Part shown: positions 52,001-60,226 of the stretch, in pieces
Numbering within the stretch: position 1 is the stretch's first letter
Layout: the number at the start of each line of letters is the position of its first letter
Assembly (NCBI GenBank): GCA_035772405.1
Contig: JAYKKM010000378.1
Location: forward strand, 1,658,501 to 1,722,500
DNA: 64,000 nucleotides
Reading direction: 5' to 3'
Source of the DNA: Chrysogorgia sp. JL179-B06
Taxonomy: Eukaryota; Cnidaria; Anthozoa; Scleralcyonacea; Chrysogorgiidae
Translations under genes and position numbers: made by a program
Notes under the pieces: generated by a model
Seen by the model: only the letters and a program-made list of their open reading frames with translations
Told to the model about the DNA's origin: nothing
The model's database searches: none

Positions 52001-52623
52001 CCATCGTTATTTACATTTATCAGACCCTTCATACTGTTGCGCAGCTCCTTTGGCAACGCAATGTAGCTACTCCCATGCAAAGGTCTGTAAATAGCGACAT
52101 TGACGTAGTGCGCATCTATTTTGTCGATAGTCCATCCAGACCCCTCAGATAACCACCCGGCTATCCGCGTCAAGATCTGCTCCGACCCGCGATTGGCGAC
52201 ACCCTCGATGTCATGCTCGTTAATGACGACGAACGTTTCGCTGTTAAAGTAGGCAGTTTTGTACGTGGTCTTATTGAGTTCTAAAACTTTCTCAAAAGTG
52301 ACCTTGATTGTCTCCACCACTTTCATTCCGTTGGTCTCACCTAATTCACGTCTCAAAAGGTTAGTGACAGCGCTTCTACTACCATTAACTTGATTGATGT
52401 CTCTGTCGTCAATTACTTCGACTCCATAGGACCTTGTGAACCCTCTCAGTGCTCGATCCAACAGATGCGTTGACGGTGCGAGGTCTTCGACTACAGGTTG
52501 TGTTTCTTGGTCTCTAAAGAAGCCGTGAACGTTGGTCGCTTCATCTGTTAGTGAGTTGACAACGGCTGCACTCGTCTTATGCGCCCGTCTTTTTGTCAGT
52601 GGGTTTTTCACAGTCCGACTCAT
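49033..52623 (-). CDS. polB: Protein-primed type B DNA polymerase (Polinton PolB), full length
   Basis: 1196 residues, intact. In order: N-terminal region, a C2H2-like finger CRYCLQCF (about 328), exonuclease ExoI VYADFEA (381), an HNH/endonuclease VII-like knot CHIC ... VRDHCHVSGKYRGSAH (479-512), ExoII NLRGYDSHF (531), ExoIII YLKSDVLLL (670), motif A YLDANNLYG (770), motif B MNNSVFGK (935) and motif C FTDTDS (1032). It lies 25 bases downstream of the zinc-ribbon gene on the same strand, unlike element 1 where the polymerase faces that gene. A TATATA run lies before the start. Confidence 0.96.
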   Translation of the reverse strand: MSRTVKNPLTKRRAHKTSAAVVNSLTDEATNVHGFFRDQETQPVVEDLAPSTHLLDRALRGFTRSYGVEVIDDRDINQVNGSRSAVTNLLRRELGETNGMKVVETIKVTFEKVLELNKTTYKTAYFNSETFVVINEHDIEGVANRGSEQILTRIAGWLSEGSGWTIDKIDAHYVNVAIYRPLHGSSYIALPKELRNSMKGLINVNNDGDNECFRWCHLAHKFPVGKHSDRTSKYARHVGELNYDGIDFPVTLKDYNKIEKANEISINVFGYENKQPFPVYVSKETYPNHMDLLLITNDAGNNHYVYIRDFNKFMYRQTKYKARKHFCRYCLQCFTRADVLESHIEVCLVINGKQAIKMPQKGAKVKYENFSRQLNVPFVVYADFEAITQKVHTTKLSSECSYTNAYQRHVDCGYGYKLVCCYDNEYSKPVKVYRGENAVNKFIGEMLKIVEYCKKTSESHFNKEMILTDDDKKNFDEAKSCHICSVEYTGADVRVRDHCHVSGKYRGSAHRDCNVNFKLTDKIPVIFHNLRGYDSHFIMQEIGKFGQDINVIPNNMEKYMAFMLGKNLVFLDSFQFMGSGLDNLVRNLPRDAFKYTSEVFHETGLTLMTRKGVYPYDYMDSFEKFDESELPSKKDFYSVLNDEHITEEMHERAIDVWDYFDVESMGGYHDLYLKSDVLLLTDVFENFRETCHREYKLDPCHYFTSPGLAWDAMLKMTGVELELLSDIDMFQFVELGMRGGVSYICNRHGVANNKYMKGYDKAQESKYLMYLDANNLYGWAMSRSLPTGGFKWLTKKEIEKVNLCDYHNNSEKGLLLEVDLEYPAHLHDLHNDYPLAPEKMEITVDMLSDYCTKIKNKFNVSVGGVKKLVTNLMDKKKYVCHYRNLQLYTGLGLKIKKVHRVLQFDQSKWLGKYIDFNTVKRTAAKNAFEKDFFKLMNNSVFGKTMENLRKRVDVRLVTTEKKLEKLVSKPTFVSCKIFSENLVAVHKVKETLTLNRPAYVGMCILDLSKTLMYDFHYNYIMKKYSSDTCRLHFTDTDSLLYTIKTDDVYSDFMEEREKFDNSDYPADNPFAFKENKKVIGKMKDECAGTPIIEFVGLRSKMYSYLKEDGGGGKTAKGIRKNIIKKVIKHEDYKSVLLEQKQLRHTMKTIRSVKHQLGSYEINKVSLSCFDDKRYLLENGIDSYAYGHKNIVVRDIP

Positions 52624-52648
52624 TGGCTTCTATATACACTACGCTTAT

Positions 52649-53206
52649 TTATTTTTTCCTAAGCCACTCATTGTAATAAATATCACCACTTTCACACCAT
52701 CCCAGCTTTGGGTACACCACCCCAAACAAATTATCGTCAAACTTCTCTTTCACCTTCCCGTCTTTGAGGTCTGACACCTTCTTGAGTGTCTCTAATTGTC
52801 TTCTATGACACAACCTAATAATGTAGTACCCGTATCTGCTGACATTTCTACCCTTTACCAAATTGCATGAGTGCAGCACATTGACAACTTTCAGGAAGTC
52901 CTCTTTTATCAACTCAAGGTGCTCACCCTTCACAACATTCCGTAGTCTCCTTCCCATCCACCAAGACCGTTTGTGAACGCTCTTTAGCCGCGTGAGTCTC
53001 ATGTCGCTGTAACTCTGAGTGTAACCCCATTCGATGTCGCCACACTTTGGACACGCGTACCCACCGCAGTCACTTACGTTTTTCACAACGTCACAATCCG
53101 AGCAGTAGTAAATTCTGAAGGTGCCTCCACACTTAATTTGCATCTCATTCGCGATCTCGTCAATTGTCAAGCCATAACTCATCTGCCTCATAAGTTTGTC
53201 CATCAC
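52649..53206 (-). CDS. Zinc-ribbon transcription factor-like protein (VLTF3/TFIIB-like)
   Basis: 185 residues. CSDC and CPKC pairs (about 34-58) form the ribbon, followed by the helical domain with WWMGRRLRNVV and the conserved end GVVYPKLGW. Homologue of 1541-2167, lacking its internal N-terminal duplication; SYGLTIDEIA stands once. Candidate reader of the start-proximal promoters. Confidence 0.6.
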   Translation of the reverse strand: MMDKLMRQMSYGLTIDEIANEMQIKCGGTFRIYYCSDCDVVKNVSDCGGYACPKCGDIEWGYTQSYSDMRLTRLKSVHKRSWWMGRRLRNVVKGEHLELIKEDFLKVVNVLHSCNLVKGRNVSRYGYYIIRLCHRRQLETLKKVSDLKDGKVKEKFDDNLFGVVYPKLGWCESGDIYYNEWLRKK

Positions 53207-53228
53207 TCTTATACTACTCCAACATTTT

Positions 53229-53648
53229 TTATTGAGTTAGTACCCATACTGCTATTCCACTACCCAAACCTAGCGCACCAACAAACAATAATTGGTATTC
53301 CTTCATTTCCGCACTTGGTTGGTAGTAATCCGCAATCTTCGGGAGGTCAGTGAACACTCGTCCGCTGTACTGAATGGTCATTACGCTTCTAAGTTCTTCC
53401 AACGCGTGGTTTGTGTCATTGATGTCAGCATTAGCATCAGAGAGCCGTTGTCGCAAACGCTGGATCTTATCTTTCTTGGCGACTTCATTCTCATACCACA
53501 CTTCTTTCGCACTGGCTAGCTGTTCCAACGCATGGTTATGTCTTTTCATCTCAGCTTCATAGCCTGAGTGGTTAAACTTTGAAAACATAAAGCCAGCGCC
53601 TGCAAAAGCCACTGCGTTAAATATCCCTCCAGCCACAACACTCGCCAT
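53229..53648 (-). CDS. Conserved Polinton membrane protein with central coiled coil
   Basis: 139 residues, homologue of 2392-2808: MASVVAGGIFNAVAFAGAGF start, coiled-coil middle with LSDANADINDTNHALEEL, a KIADYYQPSAEMKEY motif and a hydrophobic C-terminus. The stop and start around 53648-53653 leave four bases to its neighbour. Confidence 0.75.
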   Translation of the reverse strand: MASVVAGGIFNAVAFAGAGFMFSKFNHSGYEAEMKRHNHALEQLASAKEVWYENEVAKKDKIQRLRQRLSDANADINDTNHALEELRSVMTIQYSGRVFTDLPKIADYYQPSAEMKEYQLLFVGALGLGSGIAVWVLTQ

Positions 53649-53652
53649 TAAC

Positions 53653-53889
53653 TTACGTTGATTTGAATGGATCTGTCGGTATCCACTTTTTCGATTGCAT
53701 CCATTTTACTAACAACGTTCCTGCACCAACAGCTGCAGCAAGTTTCACTGTGCCTTTCACAGTCTCTGGTGTTCCCAATGGTTCTCCCAAAGCCTTTTTC
53801 GAAATCATACTCACTACCACAGCGCCAGTCGTAACAAGTAGCGCATCGTACAATTCGTTCATAAGTTCTTTTCGATCGATCGCAGTCAT
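53653..53889 (-). CDS. Small conserved Polinton hydrophobic protein
   Basis: 78 residues from ATG 53889 (MTAIDRKELM), chosen over the ATG two codons upstream because it matches MTSIDRK in element 1. Two hydrophobic stretches flank LGTPETVKGT. Confidence 0.72.
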   Translation of the reverse strand: MTAIDRKELMNELYDALLVTTGAVVVSMISKKALGEPLGTPETVKGTVKLAAAVGAGTLLVKWMQSKKWIPTDPFKST

Positions 53890-53910
53890 ATACATTGTCG
53901 TGTGTTTTGT

Positions 53911-54255
53911 TCAAGAATCAAATGTGTCTAACGCTGGACGACGAGTTCTACGATTTTCTGACGCGCTAACCACAGTACTCACAGGTTCTAATCGTGTCTC
54001 TTTTTCACTGCTAATTGTGTACCATAGTGAAGCAGCGGCAATGACCACACCAAGTGTTCCGACAATGTAACCATAGCTCCACTCACTACCCTGTTCTTCG
54101 TTAACTATCATTTCACGCATTTTCTTTTCTTTCGCAGCTTTCGATATCTCAGCCAACTTTTTACCAGCAGCGACGCGCTTTGGGTCCTTCACCTTAACAC
54201 TTTTCACATCAGCCGTAATCTTCGCTTCAACAGCCGTCTGTGGGTCTTCAACCAT
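53911..54255 (-). CDS. Conserved Polinton single-pass membrane protein
   Basis: 114 residues, homologue of 3076-3369, with a longer N-terminus, the block KDPKRVAAGKKLAEISKAAK and one transmembrane segment (YGYIVGTLGVVIAAASLWY). Confidence 0.72.
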   Translation of the reverse strand: MVEDPQTAVEAKITADVKSVKVKDPKRVAAGKKLAEISKAAKEKKMREMIVNEEQGSEWSYGYIVGTLGVVIAAASLWYTISSEKETRLEPVSTVVSASENRRTRRPALDTFDS

Positions 54256-54282
54256 CTAATACACTATCACGTGTTATCTTAC

Positions 54283-54334
54283 TCACAGTTGACCTCACAG
54301 GTGTCTCACAGTTGACCTCACAGGTATCTCACAG
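54283..54334. promoter_or_regulatory. Array of five CTCACAG repeats at 11-12 bp spacing
   Basis: CTCACAGTTGAC and CTCACAGGT alternate, five copies, at the same position relative to its neighbours as the array at 3386-3433 in element 1. The inserted genes at 54387 and 55105 start directly beyond it. Confidence 0.55.
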
Positions 54335-54386
54335 TTCCAGACCAAACGCACTAAAAAATTAGGATTTTTTCTAGGAGTATAGCATA

Positions 54387-55076
54387 ATGACTCAAGCCCG
54401 AGAAATCAGCGAAGAAGATATTGCCAACATGCTGAGAACAGCCTTTATCAGTGTGCCTACCCTACAAGGCGCCTCTGGACCTATCGTCTTAAACGAGTAC
54501 TTCTCAACATACACAATGTTCGACCCCGACCCTGAAGGACCACCAAAACGGCTTGGCTCTCAGATCCGCCATACGAGGTATCTTCTCGACGCTTGGATCG
54601 ATCTTCGAGAAGACAGAGCCAACGAGCTCGCTGGTGTGTTAGCTGACATAATCCCTGTGTGGTGTTACTCATCATTCAAGTACCTTATGTTAGCAAGTGA
54701 TGTCTACTTGAACAACCCTAGTGGGTCCACAGCCACATTACTCGGTAATTTCCTCCAAGTGTTCTTAGCGACCCTTATGTGGAAACCATGCCCAACCAAA
54801 GCCAAAGCGTGGCTAGAGCTCGCTGCGAACCGCGACGTTCACGTTTGCAAGGTGGGGTGTAATGAGATACTGGGTGCGGACGATATCAGGGACCACGTAC
54901 TCTCGCCCGCACACAGACACTTCGCGAGAGATGAAAACGTGTACACCTGTCACCCGTGCGGTGTGGTCACCAACGACCCACTGCATCGCTTAAGACATGA
55001 GAGCTCGAGGTCCCATCTTAAAAACTTAGAGCTCCAGCGGATATTCAACATGGAACGACGGTTTCCACCAGAATAA
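54387..55076 (+). CDS. Unrecognised protein with two C2H2-like fingers, gained by element 2
   Basis: 229 residues. The N-terminal two thirds are helical with no recognised domain. The end holds two C2H2-like fingers with unusual spacing: CKVGC ... HVLSPAHRH and CHPCG ... HESSRSHL. It is on the plus strand inside a minus-strand block and absent from element 1, so it was probably inserted together with the thymidine kinase that follows after 28 bases. Start ATG lies behind TATAGCATA. Confidence 0.5.
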   Translation: MTQAREISEEDIANMLRTAFISVPTLQGASGPIVLNEYFSTYTMFDPDPEGPPKRLGSQIRHTRYLLDAWIDLREDRANELAGVLADIIPVWCYSSFKYLMLASDVYLNNPSGSTATLLGNFLQVFLATLMWKPCPTKAKAWLELAANRDVHVCKVGCNEILGADDIRDHVLSPAHRHFARDENVYTCHPCGVVTNDPLHRLRHESSRSHLKNLELQRIFNMERRFPPE

Positions 55077-55104
55077 AAAATATTTCTCTGAGGGTATAGT
55101 AACC

Positions 55105-55677
55105 ATGAGAAAAGTTGGTAAACTAGAAATCGTGATTGGTCCCATGTTTGCAGGAAAAACAACAGAGACTCTCCGCAGGTTAATCACGTTAAGTAAGTCA
55201 GGGCTCAAAGTCCTTTACATGAACAACACAGGTGACACCAGACGAACTGACCACGCGTTCTCCACACATCGTCAGACCATTGTTGTCGGATCAGACAGTT
55301 TACCTGCGAAGTTAATCACCAACCTCCCGAGTTCTTCCGAGATAGCTGATTACAACGTCATCGGCATTGATGAAGGCCATTGGTACTCTGATCTACTCCC
55401 AGTTATTCGCGAGTACATCAAAGCTGGCATTCACGTCATTATTTGTGGTCTCATAACAACGGAGCACTTAAAAAAACTTGGTGAACTCGACACGTTGTTC
55501 CCAATGGCAGACGACATCACCTTTCTAAAAGCGTATTGCGCCGTTTGTCGTGACACTGATGGAACAACTGTTGATGCACCATTCAATTGGAGATACAACC
55601 CAGGACCATCGTTCGTTGGTGGTGCTGAGCAATATCGCGCGGTGTGTAGACGTCATCATCCTTCCACACAAAATTAA
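55105..55677 (+). CDS. tk: Thymidine kinase, type II (TK1-like)
   Basis: 190 residues. P-loop GPMFAGKT at 12-19, DEGHWY near 90, a CAVC pair near 145 and the C-terminal lasso ending YRAVCRRHH, which complete the zinc site and thymidine loop of TK1-type enzymes. It phosphorylates thymidine and would support DNA synthesis in non-dividing cells, as in poxviruses and asfarviruses. The start follows GGTATAGTAACC. Only element 2 has it. Confidence 0.92.
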   Translation: MRKVGKLEIVIGPMFAGKTTETLRRLITLSKSGLKVLYMNNTGDTRRTDHAFSTHRQTIVVGSDSLPAKLITNLPSSSEIADYNVIGIDEGHWYSDLLPVIREYIKAGIHVIICGLITTEHLKKLGELDTLFPMADDITFLKAYCAVCRDTDGTTVDAPFNWRYNPGPSFVGGAEQYRAVCRRHHPSTQN

Positions 55678-55764
55678 GGGTGTTCTCGGATACCCCACTT
55701 TTTTAAATTTAGACATTGGTCACATGAAGCGTCCAATGTCACAGAAACATTTTTTCACACAGTG

Positions 55765-55930
55765 GTCAGAAGGCTCGTGAAATAAATAGAGAAAGTTTCG
55801 CAAACGTTTTTATCGAGTTAAAAAACGTCTTTAAAAAATGCTAGAGCAGTTGTCGCTTCAAACATCGTCTCAACAACGAGAACGAGTGCTAATTCGACTC
55901 ATTACTCACTGTCTAAAAAGTCTCTTTACA
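55765..55930. repeat. Inverted repeat unit, copy 1 (partner 63025-63215)
   Basis: About 165 bp covering the last codons of the BRO nuclease gene and the spacer to the thymidine kinase. Its reverse complement, diverged by roughly 15 percent by eye with small indels, stands at 63025-63215. Confidence 0.8.
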
Positions 55931-56680
55931 ATAGCGTCTCTCGTGGTTACTCAACGCTGATTTATTTTTAAATTTACGAAAACACTGAGAGCACTGAAAC
56001 CCAACGTCAAAGAAATATTTTATTACCATAGTAATAGCGTCGTCGTATGAGTCGCACAAGAGTGTTAGATAACCAGCGGATTTATATCTGAGCAACAGAG
56101 ACTCCTGCTCTTCAGATGTCTTACCTGTGCCACCTGGATTCTTGAACTCGATCACAAGCCCGCTGTGCTGTCGGTTTGCATTGGCAATAATCAAGTCAGG
56201 TGTCCCACGTTGGTAACCTTTTTTCCACGAGTTTATTCTTTTACTTGAAGTGTCTTGATTCTCACCACAAGCGGCTATCAAAATAGCTTCTGGATAGTAT
56301 TTCCTAAGAAAACCAACGACTTTCGTATGAAGGTCGAACTCAGTGATCATTTTAAACTGGTTGTGTTTGAGACCAACGTCAGCCAAACTTTTTCTAACGC
56401 TTGGCAAGACTTCTGAGTGCACCCACCTTCCAAAGTGTTTCGCGCGCTCCAATTTACTCGAGAACGTCAATGAGTAGACCCCAAGTTCGTTGATAAACGA
56501 GGCTTGTTCCATCTTCATTCTACAGTCAGGTTCGACGTGGTCGTTAACTGCATCTTTTGGTCTAGCATAACCTAGAGCGCTCGCGACCTCTTTTGCTTTG
56601 AACCATATGTCACCGTTGTGATTAACCGTTGTGATTTGGTGACCATCGAAATCGAATAATCGAAGTATCGTGGAAGTCAT
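55913..56680 (-). CDS. BRO-N / VRR-NUC-type nuclease / C2H2 fusion protein
   Basis: 255 residues from ATG 56680 (MTSTILRLFDFDG); the GTG seven codons upstream lies before the TATAATATAG motif and is rejected. BRO-N (IWFKAKEVASALGYARPKD and VHSEVLPSVRK), nuclease part (GTPDLI near 165, VIEFKNPGGTG, then Q) and a C2H2 finger (CSQCFRKF ... HERRYC). Homologue of 3427-4230. Confidence 0.75.
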   Translation of the reverse strand: MTSTILRLFDFDGHQITTVNHNGDIWFKAKEVASALGYARPKDAVNDHVEPDCRMKMEQASFINELGVYSLTFSSKLERAKHFGRWVHSEVLPSVRKSLADVGLKHNQFKMITEFDLHTKVVGFLRKYYPEAILIAACGENQDTSSKRINSWKKGYQRGTPDLIIANANRQHSGLVIEFKNPGGTGKTSEEQESLLLRYKSAGYLTLLCDSYDDAITMVIKYFFDVGFQCSQCFRKFKNKSALSNHERRYCKETF

Positions 56681-56709
56681 CACTATATTATAGTCTCCCA
56701 CAAAAAAAA

Positions 56710-56850
56710 CTACTCGATGTGGGCGCTACGCCTTTTATAGATCTGGTTTGTTGTGTACCAATGCAGCAGGTGTGTTTTATTAGTCCTCAGTTTTCTACGT
56801 CGTCTGAAAAAGTTTCTAATGTTACGAACCAGTTTTCTAAGCCAACCCAT
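56710..56850 (-). CDS. Tiny arginine-rich protein
   Basis: 46 residues starting MGWLRKLVRNIRNFFRRRRK. It lies eight bases after the stop of the gene at 56859 and before the BRO gene on the same strand, so it fits the operon-like packing. The strongly amphipathic basic start could bind membrane or DNA. Short length keeps confidence low. Confidence 0.45.
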   Translation of the reverse strand: MGWLRKLVRNIRNFFRRRRKLRTNKTHLLHWYTTNQIYKRRSAHIE

Positions 56851-56858
56851 TACATAAC

Positions 56859-57065
56859 TTAGGTCACGTCTCCTACCACTCCTACTTTGTCTGACTCTGG
56901 TAACATAATAGGTTTGCCGTAAGTCTTTTTAGACCTCATACCAATCTCAGCGTGGAGCTCGAGAGTAACGTCACCGCGACCAAACGATCCACCAGCTTTG
57001 AACATGTGGTCAGTCGTTTTATTTATCTTATATGTTTCATGAGGTCTCGAAATACATGCTCCCAT
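56859..57065 (-). CDS. Small protein with N-myristoylation signal
   Basis: 68 residues starting MGACISRPHE: G2 and S6 fit the N-myristoylation consensus and C4 is a likely palmitoylation site. The ATG follows the TAA of the fibre gene directly (TAAATG). No further domain. Element 3 has an unrelated protein with the same kind of start at 41529. Confidence 0.55.
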   Translation of the reverse strand: MGACISRPHETYKINKTTDHMFKAGGSFGRGDVTLELHAEIGMRSKKTYGKPIMLPESDKVGVVGDVT

Positions 57066-58016
57066 TTACTTTACACCATATTCCTTCATCATTTTTCCAC
57101 CCATGATTATGATGTCTCGGTTCGTCATGTAGCCACTCACAATTTTCACACCGTAGAATTCTATCAACGATGGGTATGCATAAGGTGCGAGTGGTATTCT
57201 TGGTCGGTGTATTCCAAAAATTGTTCCATAGGGTGTGCCTATCTTTCCCATATTCGCTACGAAGTCTGAGTCGGTTGACTTGACGTTGTTGACCCTGACG
57301 TGTGAGTTGTCCATTTGCCAGTGTATTGATATCATATGCATTTTGGTGAGGTCAACACCACTCGGAATAGTGCATATGCTCTCCATTGCTGGGATGCTAC
57401 CACCATACGCGAGTCCATTAGTCATACCAGTCTTGTACCCTATGAACTTATCCCACTGACCGTCGTCGTTTGATATAATTGTCTCCCAATTTGATCCAGC
57501 GGTGCGAGTAGGTAACCTCACCACAACAAAAATGGAGAGGTCACACCACTGCATACTTGGGCAATTAAAGTGGAGACCTGACTCAAGTGGGAGTGGTGTT
57601 AACACGGGGGATAGAAAACTTTGACTTACACCGCTGATGCCAACAATAGGACCATAAGCCGGGTTGTTTTGCACTAATTTACTTGTTTCACCAATGGCTT
57701 TCACTTTGTTTGAACCATTGGTGTGAAATTCCACGTTTTTCAAGGCGTGTGTGCTAACGTTGAAGTCGAGCACAACGTTGTAGGACTGACTCTTGAGGAA
57801 ACCTGATAGTAGCTGTTCTAGAGTTCTTTTATTGGTGGCGTCTGAGTCATCGACTGGGTCTGCTACGTTTTTTATCGCTGAGCCTTGCATGTCTATTAGT
57901 CCAGACATCCTTCCACCAGTCGCACTTAATTTGGGATCTTCGTCCAGATGTCTTTTCGTTCTCTTCAGTATTTTATCGTGAGGGTCGTCAGACTCATACC
58001 CATAGTTTAGACTCAT
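57066..58016 (-). CDS. Fibre/attachment-like virion protein
   Basis: 316 residues, homologue of 5019-5966. Start MSLNYGYESDD, basic KRTKRHLDEDPKL, neck motif GGRMSGLIDM ... IKNVADPVDD, beta-rich head and end FYGVKIVSGYMTNRDIIIMG. The N-terminal tag, shared with the vertex protein at 60227, may be a docking peptide. Confidence 0.6.
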   Translation of the reverse strand: MSLNYGYESDDPHDKILKRTKRHLDEDPKLSATGGRMSGLIDMQGSAIKNVADPVDDSDATNKRTLEQLLSGFLKSQSYNVVLDFNVSTHALKNVEFHTNGSNKVKAIGETSKLVQNNPAYGPIVGISGVSQSFLSPVLTPLPLESGLHFNCPSMQWCDLSIFVVVRLPTRTAGSNWETIISNDDGQWDKFIGYKTGMTNGLAYGGSIPAMESICTIPSGVDLTKMHMISIHWQMDNSHVRVNNVKSTDSDFVANMGKIGTPYGTIFGIHRPRIPLAPYAYPSLIEFYGVKIVSGYMTNRDIIIMGGKMMKEYGVK

Positions 58017-58018
58017 TA

Positions 58019-59500
58019 CTACTTCAAGGTGTATTTGGTTAGTAGATAGCCAGATACCGCTGAGAACCCTAAGATTATCGCCAGCGTTGTCGTGTCTGAC
58101 TTACTTGAGGTGGTAGTCTGCGCAATTTGATTGGTCACTGTTTTCTTCACGGGTGGTACTACTCCCAAGTTAGCCACCACGTTTTCTTGGTGGACTTTTT
58201 TAGCCGCTGTTTTCTTCACGGGTGGTGCTACTAAGTTAGTCACCACATTTTCTTGGTGGACTTTTTTAGCCGCAGTCGTCGGTGTTGTTGCATTCAAGCG
58301 AGTGTTCACTCCAAATTTCATGGACTCTGTGGCAACCTTTAATAAGTTGTTGTACCCAGCGATTTTATTCTTGAGAATCACCACGTTGCTCGGCATTAAC
58401 CATGTACTTGGCGACACTGCAAGATTTTGAACAACGTTGGTGTCTCTAATCGATTTATTCATGTTGAGAATCCATGTCGATACGTCGTACTGTATAACAC
58501 TGTCAGAAAACAACTTGCGGAACTCCTGTTGGGTCTCTAGACTTCCTGCAGAACCACCAACGACTGATACACGTGTTCTCGCTTGCGCACCAAGTGTGGA
58601 GTACACAAAGGACTCTATGCTCTGATTTAGATATTGCAGTCCAATGTTGGTGAAGCCGTCTGACAATCGCGCGACGTATCGTTTGTAATCATTCTGAACG
58701 TCGTTGAGTGTGAACACTCTGGATTCGCCTAAAGTACCATCGCTCAGGACTTTATTCTGGTAGTAATGTTTCCTGGGAATCTTGGAAATCTTACCATACA
58801 ATTCGGAAGCGTTGAACTCTCTACTTATTGATTTCATGGTCTCACCACCTTCCATTCTTCTGAGAAGTCTTCTAATGGTGAAGTACAAATGAAATCTCAT
58901 TACACTTGTGACCACAGGGTGGACCTCTTGTGACACTGATAAATGTTGCAACGACACTCCACAACAGAAACTCGCACAATACGTCGCAAACACAATGCGG
59001 TAGTAAGACTCGTTGTCATCCCACTCTGATTTTGTCTTTGACGTGGTGACTCGCAAGACTGGCAGCTTTGACATGAAGTAGCTATTTTGGTTAACAAAGA
59101 CTTTGAAGTTATTCACTGGATAATTTAACACATTTTCTGTTGGATAGCCATCCCAAAGTCCCCAGTGGTTCTTATGACCTTTTGGTAGTGGTTGGATAGC
59201 TCCACCACCTTGCCATATTATTGGGAACTTACTATTGTGTAGCCACTTCCACATGTTTTTGTTATTTTTGAAGGTTGTGCTGGTTATGTCTGTGCTAAGG
59301 ATGTCATTGTTTCTGAAATATACGTCGACACTCGTGATTTTACCATCTCGCGAAATATTTGGATTGAACTCGAATTTGCTTAAAGTAGCGTGGGGGTACT
59401 TTTTGATGAGGTCTGCCTTCGCGTCGTGTGTAGCCTTCGATGTGTTTGCCATCGCGCGTTTGTAGTACTTTCCATAGTAGTCGTGAAGGGCTTTCTGCAT
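58019..59500 (-). CDS. Large conserved Polinton virion-type protein with C-terminal membrane anchor
   Basis: 493 residues from ATG 59500 (MQKALHDYYGKYYK). Conserved core from NHWGLWDGYPTEN through ASFCCGVSLQHL to AVSPSTWLMPSN as in 5971-7701, but the first 70 or so residues of that protein are missing and replaced. The linker before the final hydrophobic segment has its own repeat (AAKKVHQENVV ... PPVKKT, twice, 58130-58280). Confidence 0.65.
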   Translation of the reverse strand: MQKALHDYYGKYYKRAMANTSKATHDAKADLIKKYPHATLSKFEFNPNISRDGKITSVDVYFRNNDILSTDITSTTFKNNKNMWKWLHNSKFPIIWQGGGAIQPLPKGHKNHWGLWDGYPTENVLNYPVNNFKVFVNQNSYFMSKLPVLRVTTSKTKSEWDDNESYYRIVFATYCASFCCGVSLQHLSVSQEVHPVVTSVMRFHLYFTIRRLLRRMEGGETMKSISREFNASELYGKISKIPRKHYYQNKVLSDGTLGESRVFTLNDVQNDYKRYVARLSDGFTNIGLQYLNQSIESFVYSTLGAQARTRVSVVGGSAGSLETQQEFRKLFSDSVIQYDVSTWILNMNKSIRDTNVVQNLAVSPSTWLMPSNVVILKNKIAGYNNLLKVATESMKFGVNTRLNATTPTTAAKKVHQENVVTNLVAPPVKKTAAKKVHQENVVANLGVVPPVKKTVTNQIAQTTTSSKSDTTTLAIILGFSAVSGYLLTKYTLK

Positions 59501-59544
59501 ATATAATATACCATATGTTACACATAACACATGCTACATTATAT
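59501..59544. promoter_or_regulatory. Divergent promoter
   Basis: TATATAATATACCATATGTTA lies between the divergent starts at 59500 and 59545. Most of it is repeated before the gene at 61110. Confidence 0.55.
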
Positions 59545-60207
59545 ATGGTCAGGGTCGTAGTGTTGATTAGAGGTCCAACGGAAACTGTGGATTTACCAGA
59601 GGCACTTTTGACGTTTGGCTCAGATCCTCACTTACTAGTGAAAAAAGCGACCATCTTTTGGGACTACGTTAACGTGGAGACCGGTGTGAATGATGAAATA
59701 AGTTACAACAGCAACAAACACGTTTTTGAGTCTGGGTACCACACTTTTAAAATGATTGCTGACGAGTTGAGAGGATTAGGGGCTATCGAGCTAGTAGCCA
59801 ACAAACACAATTCAAAGTGTGCGATAAGAACTGACCAACAATTAGAGCTGTTTAAATTTGGAGAACTCTTAGGGTTCAACGATAACACAACGATAAGTAG
59901 TAGTGGTTTGGTCAGCCCTAATGTTGTGGATGTTAACAAAGGGCTGAAATATGTACAAGTAGGTTGTGGCATTGTGAACAGACCTGAGAATATTGTTAAT
60001 GGTAGCAAAAGCGAGGTTATCGTTGAGCTACCATTGACCACCACCCAACCACTGAAGAGCTCCGTTCAACAATTCTTCAATATTGAGTCGAAGGTGTCGA
60101 TAAACAAAGGCGCTTTTACGCAGCTGGTGTTTAATGTGACTGACCAAGATGGTAGTGGTGTCAACGTTGGTGACATATTGTTGGACTTGTATGCGACGCT
60201 TGAGTAG
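59545..60207 (+). CDS. Jelly-roll-like vertex/penton protein candidate, copy 1
   Basis: 220 residues from the ATG in ATATATATGG. Closest to the element 1 protein at 7719: LLVKKATIFWDYVNVE, YHTFKMIADELRGL, FGELLGFNDNTTI and GDILLDLYATLE. Beta-rich; single jelly-roll is inferred. Confidence 0.5.
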   Translation: MVRVVVLIRGPTETVDLPEALLTFGSDPHLLVKKATIFWDYVNVETGVNDEISYNSNKHVFESGYHTFKMIADELRGLGAIELVANKHNSKCAIRTDQQLELFKFGELLGFNDNTTISSSGLVSPNVVDVNKGLKYVQVGCGIVNRPENIVNGSKSEVIVELPLTTTQPLKSSVQQFFNIESKVSINKGAFTQLVFNVTDQDGSGVNVGDILLDLYATLE

Positions 60208-60226
60208 CTAAACGTGCGCTAAAGTA

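Noticed and set aside
59440..59544. Upstream extension of the 59545 gene
   Set aside because: Runs through the divergent promoter and the neighbouring start; the TATATATGG start matches element 1.
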